Positions 46,699 through 58,240 of a stretch of 64,000 bases of DNA are shown piece after piece. This DNA comes from Nematostella vectensis (taxonomy: Eukaryota > Cnidaria > Anthozoa > Actiniaria > Edwardsiidae). Position 1 is the first letter of the stretch. Each line of letters begins with the position of its first letter. A program made the position numbers and the translations under genes. The stretch is from contig NC_064040.1 in NCBI RefSeq assembly GCF_932526225.1, forward strand, positions 6,979,181 to 7,043,180, in the 5' to 3' direction. Under the pieces are notes generated by a model that saw only the letters and a program-made list of their open reading frames with translations, made no database searches and had not been told where the DNA came from.

Positions 46699-49600
46699 AT
46701 GTTACCAGCCGGAGAGATCGTTCTTATCTTTGTGCTGTCCTTACTGATGTTGACGGACCTAATAGGGAACACGCTTGTGGTCATCGTCGTTCTTCGCAGC
46801 AGGTAAAATAAAAATATGATGGTATGAATACCCCCCTCCAAGAAGGTCACCCCCCTCCCCCCTCAAACACTGCATAGGCTTCTTCCATGTACGCACGGTG
46901 TGCTCGAAAAAAATAGAATAGGCAAGTCTACCCCAATAACACATTCGCCTCAGGTGGGAATATATGACCTAAACAATACCCCCGCAAACATATGCGTCTA
47001 TATCCTCAATCACGTGGGTCTATTCACACATATGCGAGTGTTTCTTTATCCGCAAATAAGCGCGTCGATGAGCCATGTCCACACAAATACAGATCGTCCG
47101 CTTTTGAGAATTGATCCTGTAAAATCTAAATATAAAGCAATTAGTACCCCGCGTTGGCAGATGCGGCAAATGTGAGGTGTCACTGAGAGTATTAATAGCA
47201 AGTGAAGATTAATTACAAATTCGGGGAACTACAGAGTTAAGAGGGCTTCCTTGCAAAGTAATCAAATCAACAGGTGATGACGATGATTACTCTAAATTGC
47301 GCCGCCACTTCTCAGTTCTCCTTATAAAAAGCCTGTCTCTAGAAAATTATTGCTTTTGGATAAATGGCAATAAATTACGATGATAGATTATGTATCGAGT
47401 AATAATTACGACAGCTGTATCTTTAGAAAGCCCCAGGAGTGTCAGGGAGGGGGGGGGGGGGGTTCGTACAGGAAGTCGTTCAAGTTGAATTGCGTTATTG
47501 GAAATCTCTTAAATATTGCTAATTGATATATATTTTTTTTCTCTTACAGTTAAAAAAAAATTTGGCTTTGACTTTTTCAACAACTTTTGTTCCATCTACA
47601 CTACATTTTGTTTTTACACGTGACACAAACTGCGATTTTAGGCGGCAATTTTAAAGCCCAATCGTGCGTGTAAATAAGCTGAAGAAATCGGAGCAGTTTC
47701 ACAGCTTGAAAATTTGCAGACAATTAAAGGCATGCCCATCATTTTATTAGAAGTCGCTGCACATCTTACACAAAACTAAACAATATTTCCATTTTCCAAG
47801 AATGGCTATTTTACACGATTTCACGTCGCAGACTAACGCGGCCTGTCGTTAATCATCGCAAACTTATATTCATGTTCGCACATCAAAACATTTCGCAGGC
47901 ATTTATATAAAATGCGTCACGACCTGTGTCTTTGCACAACCATGAATTTACCTTAAACGATATTCACCCCTCCCCCCTTATGATATTTCCTCACAAGTGA
48001 GTGTTACGCCAGGTCTCATCGTACACCCATGAACTTCCTTCTTGTCAACCTCGCCATTGCGGACACGATGGTTGCGATATTTACTCTTCCCTTCCCCTCA
48101 TGGTACTCACATGACAAATGTCACGTCAGGTCTCTTCGTAAACCCATGAACTTCCTTCTCGTCAACCTTGCCATTGCGAACACGATGGTTGCGATATTCA
48201 CTTTCCCCTTCCCCCTCATAATAGTACTCACATGACAAATGTCACGCCAGGTCACTTCGTAGACCCATGAACTTCCTTCTTGTCAACCTTGCCATTGCGA
48301 ACACAAAGGTTGCGATATTTACTCTCCCCTTCCCCCTCATGATAGTACTTAGATGACAAATGTCACGCCAGGTCTCTTCGTACACCCATGAACTTCCTTC
48401 TCGTCAACCTCGCCATTGCGGACATGATGGTGGCGATATTCATGTCTCCGCGTCACATATTTCTACCCGCATTTACCCACCCTGAGGGCTATACAGGAGA
48501 CATCGTCTGCAAGCTGTTGACGGGAGGGAACCTCATGTGGGTGGGCGGGGCTGCCTCCTCATTCTGCCTTGTTGCCGTGGCGATAGAGAGGTACTACGCT
48601 ATCCTTTACCCGCATCTAGACAAAGGACGCGTCACACGATCTAGACTCAAGGTAAAGTAGACGACGAGTGTAACTATCTGCTTACAGATACAGCAATCCC
48701 TGCTAGTTCTAACAGTAAAAAAAGTTAACGAGCTCGATTGAAACTTCACTTTCGCTGATCATGATTTTTTATTAAAATCAAGAACAAAGTTTCGTTATTC
48801 ATACCTGTACGATGAAGCTCAATCACACATAATAAAATAAACTGGGAGTAAAGTTTTGAGTGGCGGGATAAAATGTGCTCAAGGAAAAAGTTATCAGAAT
48901 AAAAATGACCGAAAATTAGGGCCCAACCAAAGACACTTTCTGAAGTCCCGTGGAAACAGTGCATGCTTGAACGTCATATTGTAAGATGCCTGGAATTGTT
49001 GGATATTTTTGGAAGATGAATGATATTACGAGTTGTTAGATGGTGCGGTACTTTGTTGGCAACAGTTGTGAGTTGGTGGATTATGCGGCGAGTTGGTGGG
49101 TCTTATTTCTAGTTGGTGTGTGATGCTGTTACTTGGTGGGTGATGCTGTTAGCTGGTGGGTGATGCTGCTAGTTGGTGAGTGATGCTGTTACTTGGTGGG
49201 TGGTGCTGTTAGTTGGTGGGTGGTGCTGTTAGTTGGTGGGTGGTGCTGTTAGTTGGTGGGTGATGCTGTTAGCTGGTGGGTGATGCTGCTAGTTGGTGGG
49301 TGGTGCTGCTATTTGGTGGGTGATGCTGTTAGCTGGTGGGTGATGCTGTTAGTTGGTGGGTGGTGCTGTTACTTGGTGGGTGGTGCTGTTAGCTGGTGGG
49401 TGATGCTGCTAGTTGGTGGGTGATGCTGTTAGCTGGTGGGTGATGCTGTTAGCTGGTGGGTGATGCTGTTAGCTGGTGGGTGATGCTGCTAGTTGGTGGG
49501 TGATGCTGTTAGTTGGTGGGTGATGCTGTTAGTTGGTGGGTGGTGCTGTTAGTTGGTGGGTGATGCTGTTAGTTGGTAAGTGATGCTGTTAGTTGGTGGG

Positions 49601-52600
49601 TGATGCTGTTAGTTGGTAAGTGATGCTGTTAGCTGGTGGGTGATGCTGTTAGTTGGTGGGTGATGCTGCTAGTTGGTGGGTGATGCTGCTAGTTGGTGGG
49701 TGATTCTTCTATTTGGTGGGTGATGCTGTTAGTTGGTGGGTGATTCTTCTATTTGGTGGGTGATGCTGCTAGTTGGTGGGTGATGCTGTTAGCTGGTGGG
49801 TGATGCTGCTAGTTGGTGGGTGATGCTGTTACTTGGTGGGTGGTGCTGTTAGTTGGTGGGTGATGCTGTTACTTGGTGGGTGATGCTGCTAGTTAGTGGG
49901 TGGTGCTGTTACTTGGTGGGTGGTGCTGTTAACTGGTGGGTGATGCTGCTATTTGGTGGGTGGTGCTGTTAGTTGGTGGGTGGTGCTGTTAGTTGCTGGG
50001 TGGTGCTGTTAGTTGGTGGGTGATGCTGCTAGTTGGTGGGTGATGCTGTTAGTTGGTGAGTGATGCTGCTATTTGGTGGGTGATGCTGTTAGTTGGTGGG
50101 TGGTGCTGTTAGTTGGTGGGTGGTGCTGTTAGTTGGTGGGTGATGCTGTTAGTTGGTGGGTGGTGCTGTTAGTTGGTGGGTGATGCTGTTAGTTGGTGGG
50201 TGGTGCTGCTATTTGGTGGGTGATGCTGTTAGTTGGTGGGTGGTGCCTTTAGTTGGTGGGTGATGCTGCTAGTTGGTGGGTGATGCCTTTAGTTGGTGGG
50301 TGATGCCTTTAGTTGGTGGGTGATGCCTTTAGTTGGTGGGTGATGCCTTTAGTTGGTGGGTGATGCTGTTACTTGGTGGGTGATGCTGTTAGCTGGTGGG
50401 TGATGCTGCTAGTTGGTGGGTGGTGCTGTTAGTTGGTGGGTGATGCTGTTAGTTGGTGGGTGGTGCTGTTACTTGGTGGGTGGTGCTGTTAGTTGGTGGG
50501 TGATGCTGTTAGTTGGTGGGTGATGCTGTTAGTTGGTGGGTGATGCTGTTAGTTGGTGTGTGATGCTGTTAGTTGGTGGGTGATGCTGTTAGTTGGTGGG
50601 TGATGCTGTTAGTTGGTGGGTGATGCTGTTAGTTGGTGGGTGATGCTGTTAGTTGGTGGGTGATGCTGTTAGTTGGTGGGTGATGCTGTTAGCTGGTGGG
50701 TGATGCTGTTAGCTGGTGGGTGATGCTGTTAGTTGGTGGGTGGTGCTGCTATTTGGTGGGTGATGCTGTTAGTTGGTGGGTGGTGCCTTTAGTTGGTGGG
50801 TGATGCTGCTAGTTGGTGGGTGATGCCTTTAGTTGGTGGGTGATGCCTTTAGTTGGTGGGTGATGCCTTTAGTTGGTGGGTGATGCCTTTAGTTGGTGGG
50901 TGATGCTGTTACTTGGTGGGTGATGCTGTTAGCTGGTGGGTGATGCTGCTAGTTGGTGGGTGGTGCTGTTAGTTGGTGGGTGATGCTGTTAGTTGGTGGG
51001 TGATGCTGCTAGTTGGTGGGTGGTGCTGTTAGTTGGTGGGTGATGCTGTTAGTTGGTGGGTGATGCTGTTAGTTGGTGGGTGATGCTGTTAGTTGGTGGG
51101 TGATGCTGTTAGCTGGTGGGTGATGCTGTTAGCTGGTGGGTGATGCCTTTAGTTGGTGGGTGATGCTGTTACTTGGTTGGTAATGCTGCTAGTTGGTGGG
51201 TGATGCTGTTAGTTGGTGTGTGATGCTGTTAGTTGGTGTGTGATGCTGTTAGTTGGTGGGTGATGCTGTTAGTTGGTGGGTGATGCTGCTAGTTGGTGAG
51301 TGATGCTGTTACTTGGTGGGTGATGCTGTTAGTTGGTGGGTGATGCTGCTAGTTGGTGGGTGATGCTGTTAGTTGGTGGGTGATGCTGTTACTTGGTGGG
51401 TGATGCTGTTAGTTGGTGGGTGATGCTGTTAGTTGGTGGGTGATGCTGTTAGTTGGTGGGTGATGCTGTTAGTTGGTGGGTGATGCTGTTAGTTGGTGGG
51501 TGGTGCTGTTAGCTGGTGGGTGATGCCTTTAGTTGGTGGGTGGTGCTGTTAGTTGGTGGGTGATGCTGTTAGTTGGTGGGTGATGCTGCTAGTTGGTGGG
51601 TGATGCTGCTAGTTGGTGGGTGATGCCTTTAGTTGGTGGGTGATGCCTTTAGTTGGTGGGTGATGCCTTTAGTTGGTGGGTGATGCCTTTAGTTGGTGGG
51701 TGATGCTGTTACTTGGTGGGTGATGCTGTTAGCTGGTGGGTGATGCTGCTAGTTGGTGGGTGGTGCTGTTAGTTGGTGGGTGATGCTGTTAGTTGGTGGG
51801 TGATGCTGTTAGTTGGTGGGTGATGCTGTTAGTTGGTGGGTGATGCTGTTAGCTGGTGGGTGATGCTGTTAGCTGGTGGGTGATGCCTTTAGTTGGTGGG
51901 TGATGCTGTTACTTGGTGGGTAATGCTGCTAGTTGGTGGGTGATGCTGTTAGTTGGTGTGTGATGCTGTTAGTTGGTGTGTGATGCTGTTAGTTGGTGGG
52001 TGATGCTGTTAGTTGGTGGGTGATGCTGTTAGTTGGTGGGTGATGCTGTTAGTTGGTGGGTGGTGCTGCTAGTTGGTGGGTGATGCTGTTAGTTGGTAAG
52101 TGATGCTGTTAGCTGGTGGGTGATGCCTTTAGTTGGTGGGTGGTGCTGTTAGTTGGTGGGTGATGCCTTTAGTTGGTGGGTGATGCTGTTAGTTGGATGG
52201 TGATGCTGTTACTTGGTGGGTGATGCTGTTAGCTGGTGGGTGATGCTGTTAGTTGGTGAGTGATGCTGTTACTTGGTGGGTGATGCTGTTAGTTGGTGGG
52301 TGATGCTGTTACTTGGTGGGTGATGCTGTTAGTTGGTGGGTGATGCTGTTAGTTGGTGGGTGATGCTGTTAATTGGTGGGTGATGCTGTTAGTTGGTGGG
52401 TGATGCCATCGAGTTGGTGGGTTATACCTCAAGCTGTTTAGTAATTCGGTATTACAAATTGTTGGGTTACACCAGAAGCTGTTGGAAGAGGATACAAATG
52501 GTTACAAATTGCTTTGAAATGTTGTACACATACTGTAGGACTACAATACACGAGTTGACTCTGAAGATCATATCCCCGTTTTTTCCAGGTCATCATTCTG

Positions 52601-53652
52601 GTATGCTGGTTATATGCCTTCGTAGTCGACATTCCACCATTTCTCGTCATATTCTATAACCATGACCGCCGTTTCTGCACCGAGTACTGGCCAAATATCT
52701 CGCTGGCAAGAGCGTATACGATCATGATGTTCAACCTGGACTTCGCGCTGCCGGTAGTGCTAATGGGTGCTCTTTACTCCAGGGTTGTCTACCGCTTGTG
52801 GTTTCGACAGAATAATGACACATCGCATGCCCAGCTTGCGGTGGCACGCTCTAGAAAGAAGGTACAGAAATATTTGCATTGCTGTCCTGTTGATGTTCAG
52901 GTCCTGTTTATCAGCTTTACAATAAATGGACAAATCAAGGAATGTTGTTTTTTTCATTCAATCAAAATATCAAAGCATAACACGAATGTAAGTCGCCTGT
53001 CCCACTTAAAAGATTCTGAAAACGTTGAAACTTAAGGGCGCTGAGAATTTCGCGCACCGCGCTTTTAAAGGCGCAATAGGCTTTCTCACTGACTGGAATC
53101 AGCCGAACTATACTCGACAGAGTAAAATATCTCACACATGATTATTTTCACTCTTGTAAGTAGATGTCCACGTGAGAAACTATAAGCAGTAAAATGTTTT
53201 CTGGCGTTTAATAATACTTTCATGTTGAATAATACTCCTAGGCATACAATATAAGCACAGTCATACATGGTCCCGTCTCTTTCCAGGTTACGATGATGGT
53301 TCTGATAGTGACCGTGATCTTCGGCTTGTGCTGGATGCCTGTTCTCACCTTATACATGCTATCGTACCACCTGCCAAACGACTTCGAGTACGCCTCCACC
53401 ATCCACAACGCCGCCGTCGTCTTCATCTGCATAAACAGCTCCATTAACCCCTTCATTTACACCTTTAAGATGGGTGGCTTCGGTAGGGAGCTGAAGAAAC
53501 TCCTGCGCCTTAATAAGCATCATGGACTTAGGATCAAAGTCCAGGGATTTACTGGTGATTCTCATATACTGTCCACGACCAAGGTGACGCCTCTTGAAGT
53601 TCGAACACCGACATGTGTTGATCTGCAATCCGTATCCGACGCTGACCATTAG
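46699..53652 (+). CDS. Class A (rhodopsin-type) GPCR, peptide-receptor-like
   Basis: Four exons: 46699-46802, 48372-48651, 52589-52861, 53287-53652, all phases consistent, about 340 residues. Exon 1 is the short N-terminus and TM1 (LTDLIGNTLVVIVVL, with the GN motif). Exon 2 holds TM2 with NLAIADMMVA, the extracellular Cys, and TM3 ending AIERYYAILYP (DRY-type). Exon 3 has TM4 (ILVCWLYAFVVDIPPFL), an ECL2 Cys, and TM5. Exon 4 has TM6 with the CWMP motif and TM7 with NPFIYTF, then a polar tail of about 60 residues. This pattern fits amine/peptide receptors, and the sequence is closest in feel to neuropeptide (RFamide/tachykinin-like) receptors, but the ligand cannot be assigned. Exon 2's 5' end is preceded by three decayed tandem copies. 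The 3.9-kb intron before exon 3 is mostly minisatellite. Confidence 0.9.
48003..48371 (+). pseudogene. Three decayed tandem copies of the GPCR exon 2 acceptor and TM2 start
   Basis: Copies whose first exon-like base is at 48013, 48130 and 48251 precede the genuine one at 48372 (spacing 117, 121, 121 bp). Each repeats CACGCCAG, then TCTCTTCGTAMACCCATGAA and CTTCCTTCTTGTCAACCT, that is, splice acceptor plus PMNFLLVNLAIA. Each is cut off after TM2 by CTTCCCCTTCCC and ATAGTACTCACATGACAAAT. Copies 1-2 read through in frame into each other and then meet a stop at 48233. Using any of these acceptors would truncate the receptor. Confidence 0.88.
49070..52410 (+). repeat. 3.3-kb minisatellite, 20-bp unit, ~167 copies, inside a GPCR intron
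   Basis: Extremely regular 20-bp period with consensus AGTTGGTGGGTGATGCTGTT and variants at a few fixed positions (tgGtg, gCctTT, gctgCt, aCttgg). Higher-order patterns recur: the block ending in four TGATGCCTTT units appears near 50280, 50820 and 51620. The strand is G+T-rich (TGGTGGGTG), with GGG triplets every 20 bp. There is no open frame throughout. Confidence 0.97.
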
Positions 53653-54712
53653 ATCAGCATGATTCACCATTGCGTCCGGACCGCATGGTGGAATGGGGAA
53701 CATTCTACGTTAAAAAGTCCGGGTAGATTTTGGAGATGGTAATGGTTAAAGGGCTGGCAGAAAATGCGCCGATTGGACTCTAACCATGGATGAATGTGAT
53801 ATGATTTTTAGCTTTCTAATGAGGAAAGGTCTGACACAAAGGAGACCACTCTGACGCTAAATCATTCAAAAAGAAAAACGGACTCGTCTCAAAGTTTACC
53901 AACAGAGTTGTCGGGGACACATGTTTGCGGCGTGTGGTAGGGTCTCTTGGAGGAAAATTAACGGATGTTAAAATCATGGGTCAAGCCAAAGGGGTTTTAA
54001 ACTTCCTGATGCACATTTAGATAACGAGAATGACAAGATTATGGGTTATGTTTACTGGTGACTCTTTCTCCAGTTCGGCACACGGAAGCTCACACGGTTG
54101 GGCTTAAAACCGGGCTAGTACTTCAAACATTGTAGATAAGTGTAAAAAAATATAAACTGCCATGGTATAAAAATCCTATTGAAGTCAGTTATAGCAGTGA
54201 TTATAGGTGGACATTTTTTTTTATTTATTATAGTATTTCAGCTTTAAACGATAAAATTAATGTACCCGATTCATGAAAATTCTTACTAATAATAGCATAT
54301 AAATATATAAACCATACTACCCCCATAGAAAAAATGGTTTTGAATATGTACGCTGGACCATCCCTACTATACAACCTTCTCCAAACAACATCAACCTCCC
54401 CACCCACCAACCCAACCACACTACCACCCAGCCACTCACCAACCAACCCACCCACTCAGCCACTCACTCACACACACCCACACACTCACCCACACTCCCA
54501 CCCACTAACCCACCCACCCACCCAATATTTTTCCATAGTTCTAAAACGTACGGATCTCATTTCTTCTTTTTTATCACTTTACATATTCCATCTCGAAGTA
54601 TACATCATCTTTTATAAATATTGCATTCAATGTATAAAATTTCACAAAATCAAGAGGGCATAAGCTATCTTATGCTCTCTTGACAAAATACCATAAAAAA
54701 ATAAAGAAATCA
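53653..54712. other. Spacer between GPCR and MFS transporter genes
   Basis: 3'-to-3' intergenic region containing a C/A-rich low-complexity stretch (CCCACTCA-type, about 54390-54530). Presumed 3' UTRs of both genes. No other feature. Confidence 0.5.
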
Positions 54713-56930
54713 TCATAATACAGTCTCCCTTTCGATGAAGTCGGCATCTTTGAGGCCTTGCTTGAACTCGATTAATTCCCGGTCAGAAACAACGTTCTTT
54801 TTACGCCGAAAACACAACAGCAGTGGAATAGAGGCGCCGAATAGAACGATACTACCGGAGAAGTAAAAAGACACGATATACGACCCCATCTTATCTGCTA
54901 GTAGACCTGAAAATGGAGATATGGATATTGTACATCCAATCAGTAGCTCATTAAGGCGACCACCCTCGGCACTGTGCATTGTTATTAAGGTTCACAAAAA
55001 AAAAGATGTTGATGATAGAGCAAGAGCCGTTGCCAAACACTACATTGCGTTAGCTACTTACTAAAAAGCGTGTTTTTGTGAGATATCTATTTACACCTTT
55101 TCACGTCAAAATTTAAAAGATTTCACGATTCATGATCTCAAATCGGAGAAGACCTATTAGGGATGTAGGGGGAGGTCTGTGCCTATCTATGGCGCCCTAT
55201 TATCTTCGAGGAATGCTTGTATCAGTCCATACATGCTTATATAGATGGATCTCCTGCTCGTAGGGGAGCGTTCACGGTACGTTACTTATAGAGTCGCTTC
55301 TATATGATTCCCTTTACATGGGAATCGAACTGCGCAGTTCGCTTATCCATTAACCTCTGTAATACCTGCAATTGGAGAGCCAATAGCAATAGACACCGCG
55401 TTGACCATCTCCCCATACGCCAATGCTGACGGGCGCAATCTCGGCTCCACCGTGTTCAAGAACAGTAGGTACATGGTGGTAATAAACATTCCGTTGCCAC
55501 AGCCGTAACACGCGGCGAATATAGCAAAACCCGTGTAGTCCGACGCCAAGCGAATCATGAGCACAGAGGCGCCAATAATAAGGGCTGAGATCTGATGCAC
55601 GTACAGAGTTGAAATCCGCGGCGAGTCACACAGTCGGCCAGACACAAGTTTACCGGCAAAGGAAGTAATGCCAATATAGATGAAGAGAGTGGAGGACTTT
55701 TGGGCAGACACTCCAATCTCTCTGCAATGTTTCACCTGGATATAAAGACGCACTGTTAGTGATGTTTTTCAAACCGCTAGGGTAGCAAGTGCAGCTTTGA
55801 AAAAGAGGAAAGTGGATATTCTAAAAGCTTTATGGTATTGTGTTGTGTTGTATTATCGCCAATTTAGGACTAGAAAAGGAAACAATTCGCTATAAAGCCG
55901 TAAGGCTCATAAGCAAATCTGAGAACACAGAATACGCCAGGCTATCAAAACAAATAAAGAGCCAGACATTTCTCCAGTATGCGTGTCTCGATAGTGTGAG
56001 GCTTAACAAGAAAAGTCTACCCTAGTCTAGTCTAAAAAAATGGAACTAAAAGGAAGAAAGTGCAATGTACAGTGTAATTCTATAGTATTGTAAATGTAAT
56101 TAGGGAAAAAATGGTATTATGGGTTTTTTTGTTATTTTTTTTACTTATGTATCTTTATGTATTAATGTAAAAAATTATATTGAATATCATAATAAAGACT
56201 GAAAAAAATGCTGTACAGAGCAACAAGAAAAATACTTACCAGGTGCGCAAGAGGCACATACACCCCCACGGCCTCAACAGTGGCAGCTATCAGTACAACG
56301 GTATACTCAGGTATCCTCCACACAGCACAGTCTAAAGACGGGCATGCGCACGAGCCTGATCTCCGCTGCCTTCCTTGCTCGCAGGACACCGTACAGTCCT
56401 CTTGCTCATCCTTCACCTTAGGGTCATAACTCACCCAAACCAGGATGCAAGCGATACTAAACAATGCCCCTATGATCCTATACGAGTTCCGCCAGCCAAC
56501 ACCGTCAATCAGCGCTTGATAGACAGGTCCTATGAGAGTTCCTATGCTAGCCCCAGCAGCAACGATGCCAGTTGCCAAGGAACGCCGCTTGTAGAAGTAC
56601 TTGGTTGTGGTGAGGAGTCCTGAAGTATGGATGAACCCGCCGCCAATCCCAAATAAGGCGCCGTAGATAAAGTACATCATGAGAAGGCCAGGCGCGAAGG
56701 AAGAGATGATGAGGCTTACTGCGCATGTCAAGGTACCAACGATAGCCGTCCGACGGCAGCCAAACATGACGCAGCACCAAGCGGACAGAGGAGCGCAGAA
56801 ATACGACATGGAGTACGCGATAGAGCCGACCCACGCTGAGAAAAACGAAAGAAAAATGTGTATAATGAGGCATGTCAAAAGAGTTCAAACTTTCACAAAA
56901 GCACAGACAGACAGACAGACAGACATACAT

Positions 56931-56977
<47 letters not shown>

Positions 56978-57226
56978 GGCAGGCAGGCAGGCAGGCAGAC
57001 AGACAGGCAGGCAGGCAGACAGGCAGACAGACAGATCCTTACCAGCATTTTCTCTAGTCTCGTTGAACTCTTGGATCAACACAGGCAGCATTATCGCGAA
57101 GCAGTTGGACAAACTCAAGCTGAGACCGTCCGCGAACGTTGCCGACAGACACACGAACCATGACCACGCACTGTCTTGACTGTGGACCTGCTGGACTGTA
57201 CCACCGCAGGCTCGCATGCTAACCAT
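54713..57226 (-). CDS. Monocarboxylate-transporter-like MFS protein (SLC16 type)
   Basis: Plasma-membrane transporter of the major facilitator superfamily; SLC16 members move lactate, pyruvate, aromatic amino acids or other small organic acids. Exons (minus): 57226-57043, 56835-56240, 55735-55366, 54906-54713, phases consistent, about 447 residues and 12 predicted membrane segments. Exon 1 has SAWSWFVCLSATFADGLSLS, matching the TM1 region (PDGGWGW-V-V in MCTs, here degenerate). TM2 onset AAWVGSIAYS and the GGGF motif in TM4 match. A central cytosolic loop with a Cys-rich stretch separates the halves, and TM8 carries GKLVSGRLCD, the conserved G-x-x-x-D/G-R-L-x-D motif. TM11 onset GLLADKMGSY completes the match. 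The start is the first ATG (57226), with an alternative at 57217. Substrate not assignable. Confidence 0.9.
56904..57033. repeat. (AGAC)n/(AGGC)n microsatellite filling MFS intron 1
   Basis: Tetranucleotide array of about 130 bp in an intron of only 207 bp (57042-56836). On the coding strand it is TCTG/CCTG and begins about ten bases after the donor GTAAGG. The remaining ~65 bp carries the acceptor. Confidence 0.95.
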
Positions 57227-57299
57227 CACAGGGGTTCGTTTTTGTTGTGTGCTTTTGTGCGCGCGGTGGAAGCAACGCAAGGAAGCCAAAACACGAAAT

Positions 57300-57950
57300 T
57301 CACCAATGATATTACAAAAGGGGAATTGCGATCATCGTCTCCTTAGTGTCTCTCTGCCGGCGTACTGTAATCACGCATCCCTGTAAAAAAATACTTTAAT
57401 CTAAAATTATAGATCATTTGCTGTATATAACACGTGGTTAAAACATCAACATTTTGATTATTTTTCATACTTCAGAGCAACACATCTTGCACGAAGCCAA
57501 TGAAAGGTCTTTGATCTAGAGACTCAGACCAAGATAAAAATGAGATGAAAAAAAAAACTAAAAAGAATCCAACTTATTTTTCAGACGTTTCGTTTCATAA
57601 GACACGATTTCAGTCACTTGACTGCTGTTTACACACATGCAAGGGCACAGAACGGTTCTGTTCCGCAAAAATATTTGTTCCGCAGCCCGATCTTTTGCTG
57701 GCTGGGATAATGTTAGACCCCTTGGTTGCTGGAAAAAAAAGAATACCGAATGGTTCAATTATTCAAGTGCTAAAATGCCAAACCAATGCTGGCTGTGAAA
57801 AAAATCCTAACCAAAGCAGGCTGGAAGAAAAAAGGAACAAATAAATTTTCCCCAGCAAATTTTGAAATGGATGTTTTAGCATCAGAACATATTCAAACGA
57901 CGATATATGCTAATTTAATTAACGTGTTTCGGAAGGGGGGCTCGTATGCC
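57300..57950. other. Upstream region of the MFS transporter
   Basis: Probable promoter-proximal region of the MFS gene. No recognised exon or element. Confidence 0.4.
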
Positions 57951-58240
57951 CTTGCGCGTGGCTGTCACGGCCTCACAACTAGCATCCACTCGCTACCGAG
58001 AACATACATGCAGAACAGTAATAAATACACGTGGCTGTCACGGCCTCACAACTAGCATCCACTCGCTACCGAGAACATACATGCAGAACAGTAATAAATA
58101 CACGTGGCTGTCACGGCCTCACAACTAGCATCCACTCGCTACCGAGAACATACATGCAGAACAGTAATAAATACACGTGGCTGTCACGGCCTCACAACTA
58201 GCATCCACTCGCTACCGAGAACATACATGCAGAACAGTGG
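57951..58240. repeat. 73-bp tandem repeat, four copies
   Basis: Four almost identical copies of a unit containing CACGTGGCTGTCACGGCCTC, ACAACTAGCATCCACTCGCT and ACATGCAGAACAGTAATAAA. A partial extra copy of the last phrase lies 200 bp away at 58459. The near identity indicates recent expansion. Confidence 0.95.

Noticed and set aside
49070-52410. Telomere- or centromere-like satellite
   Set aside because: The 20-bp unit is confined to one GPCR intron here and matches no telomere repeat. Its dispersal elsewhere is unknown.
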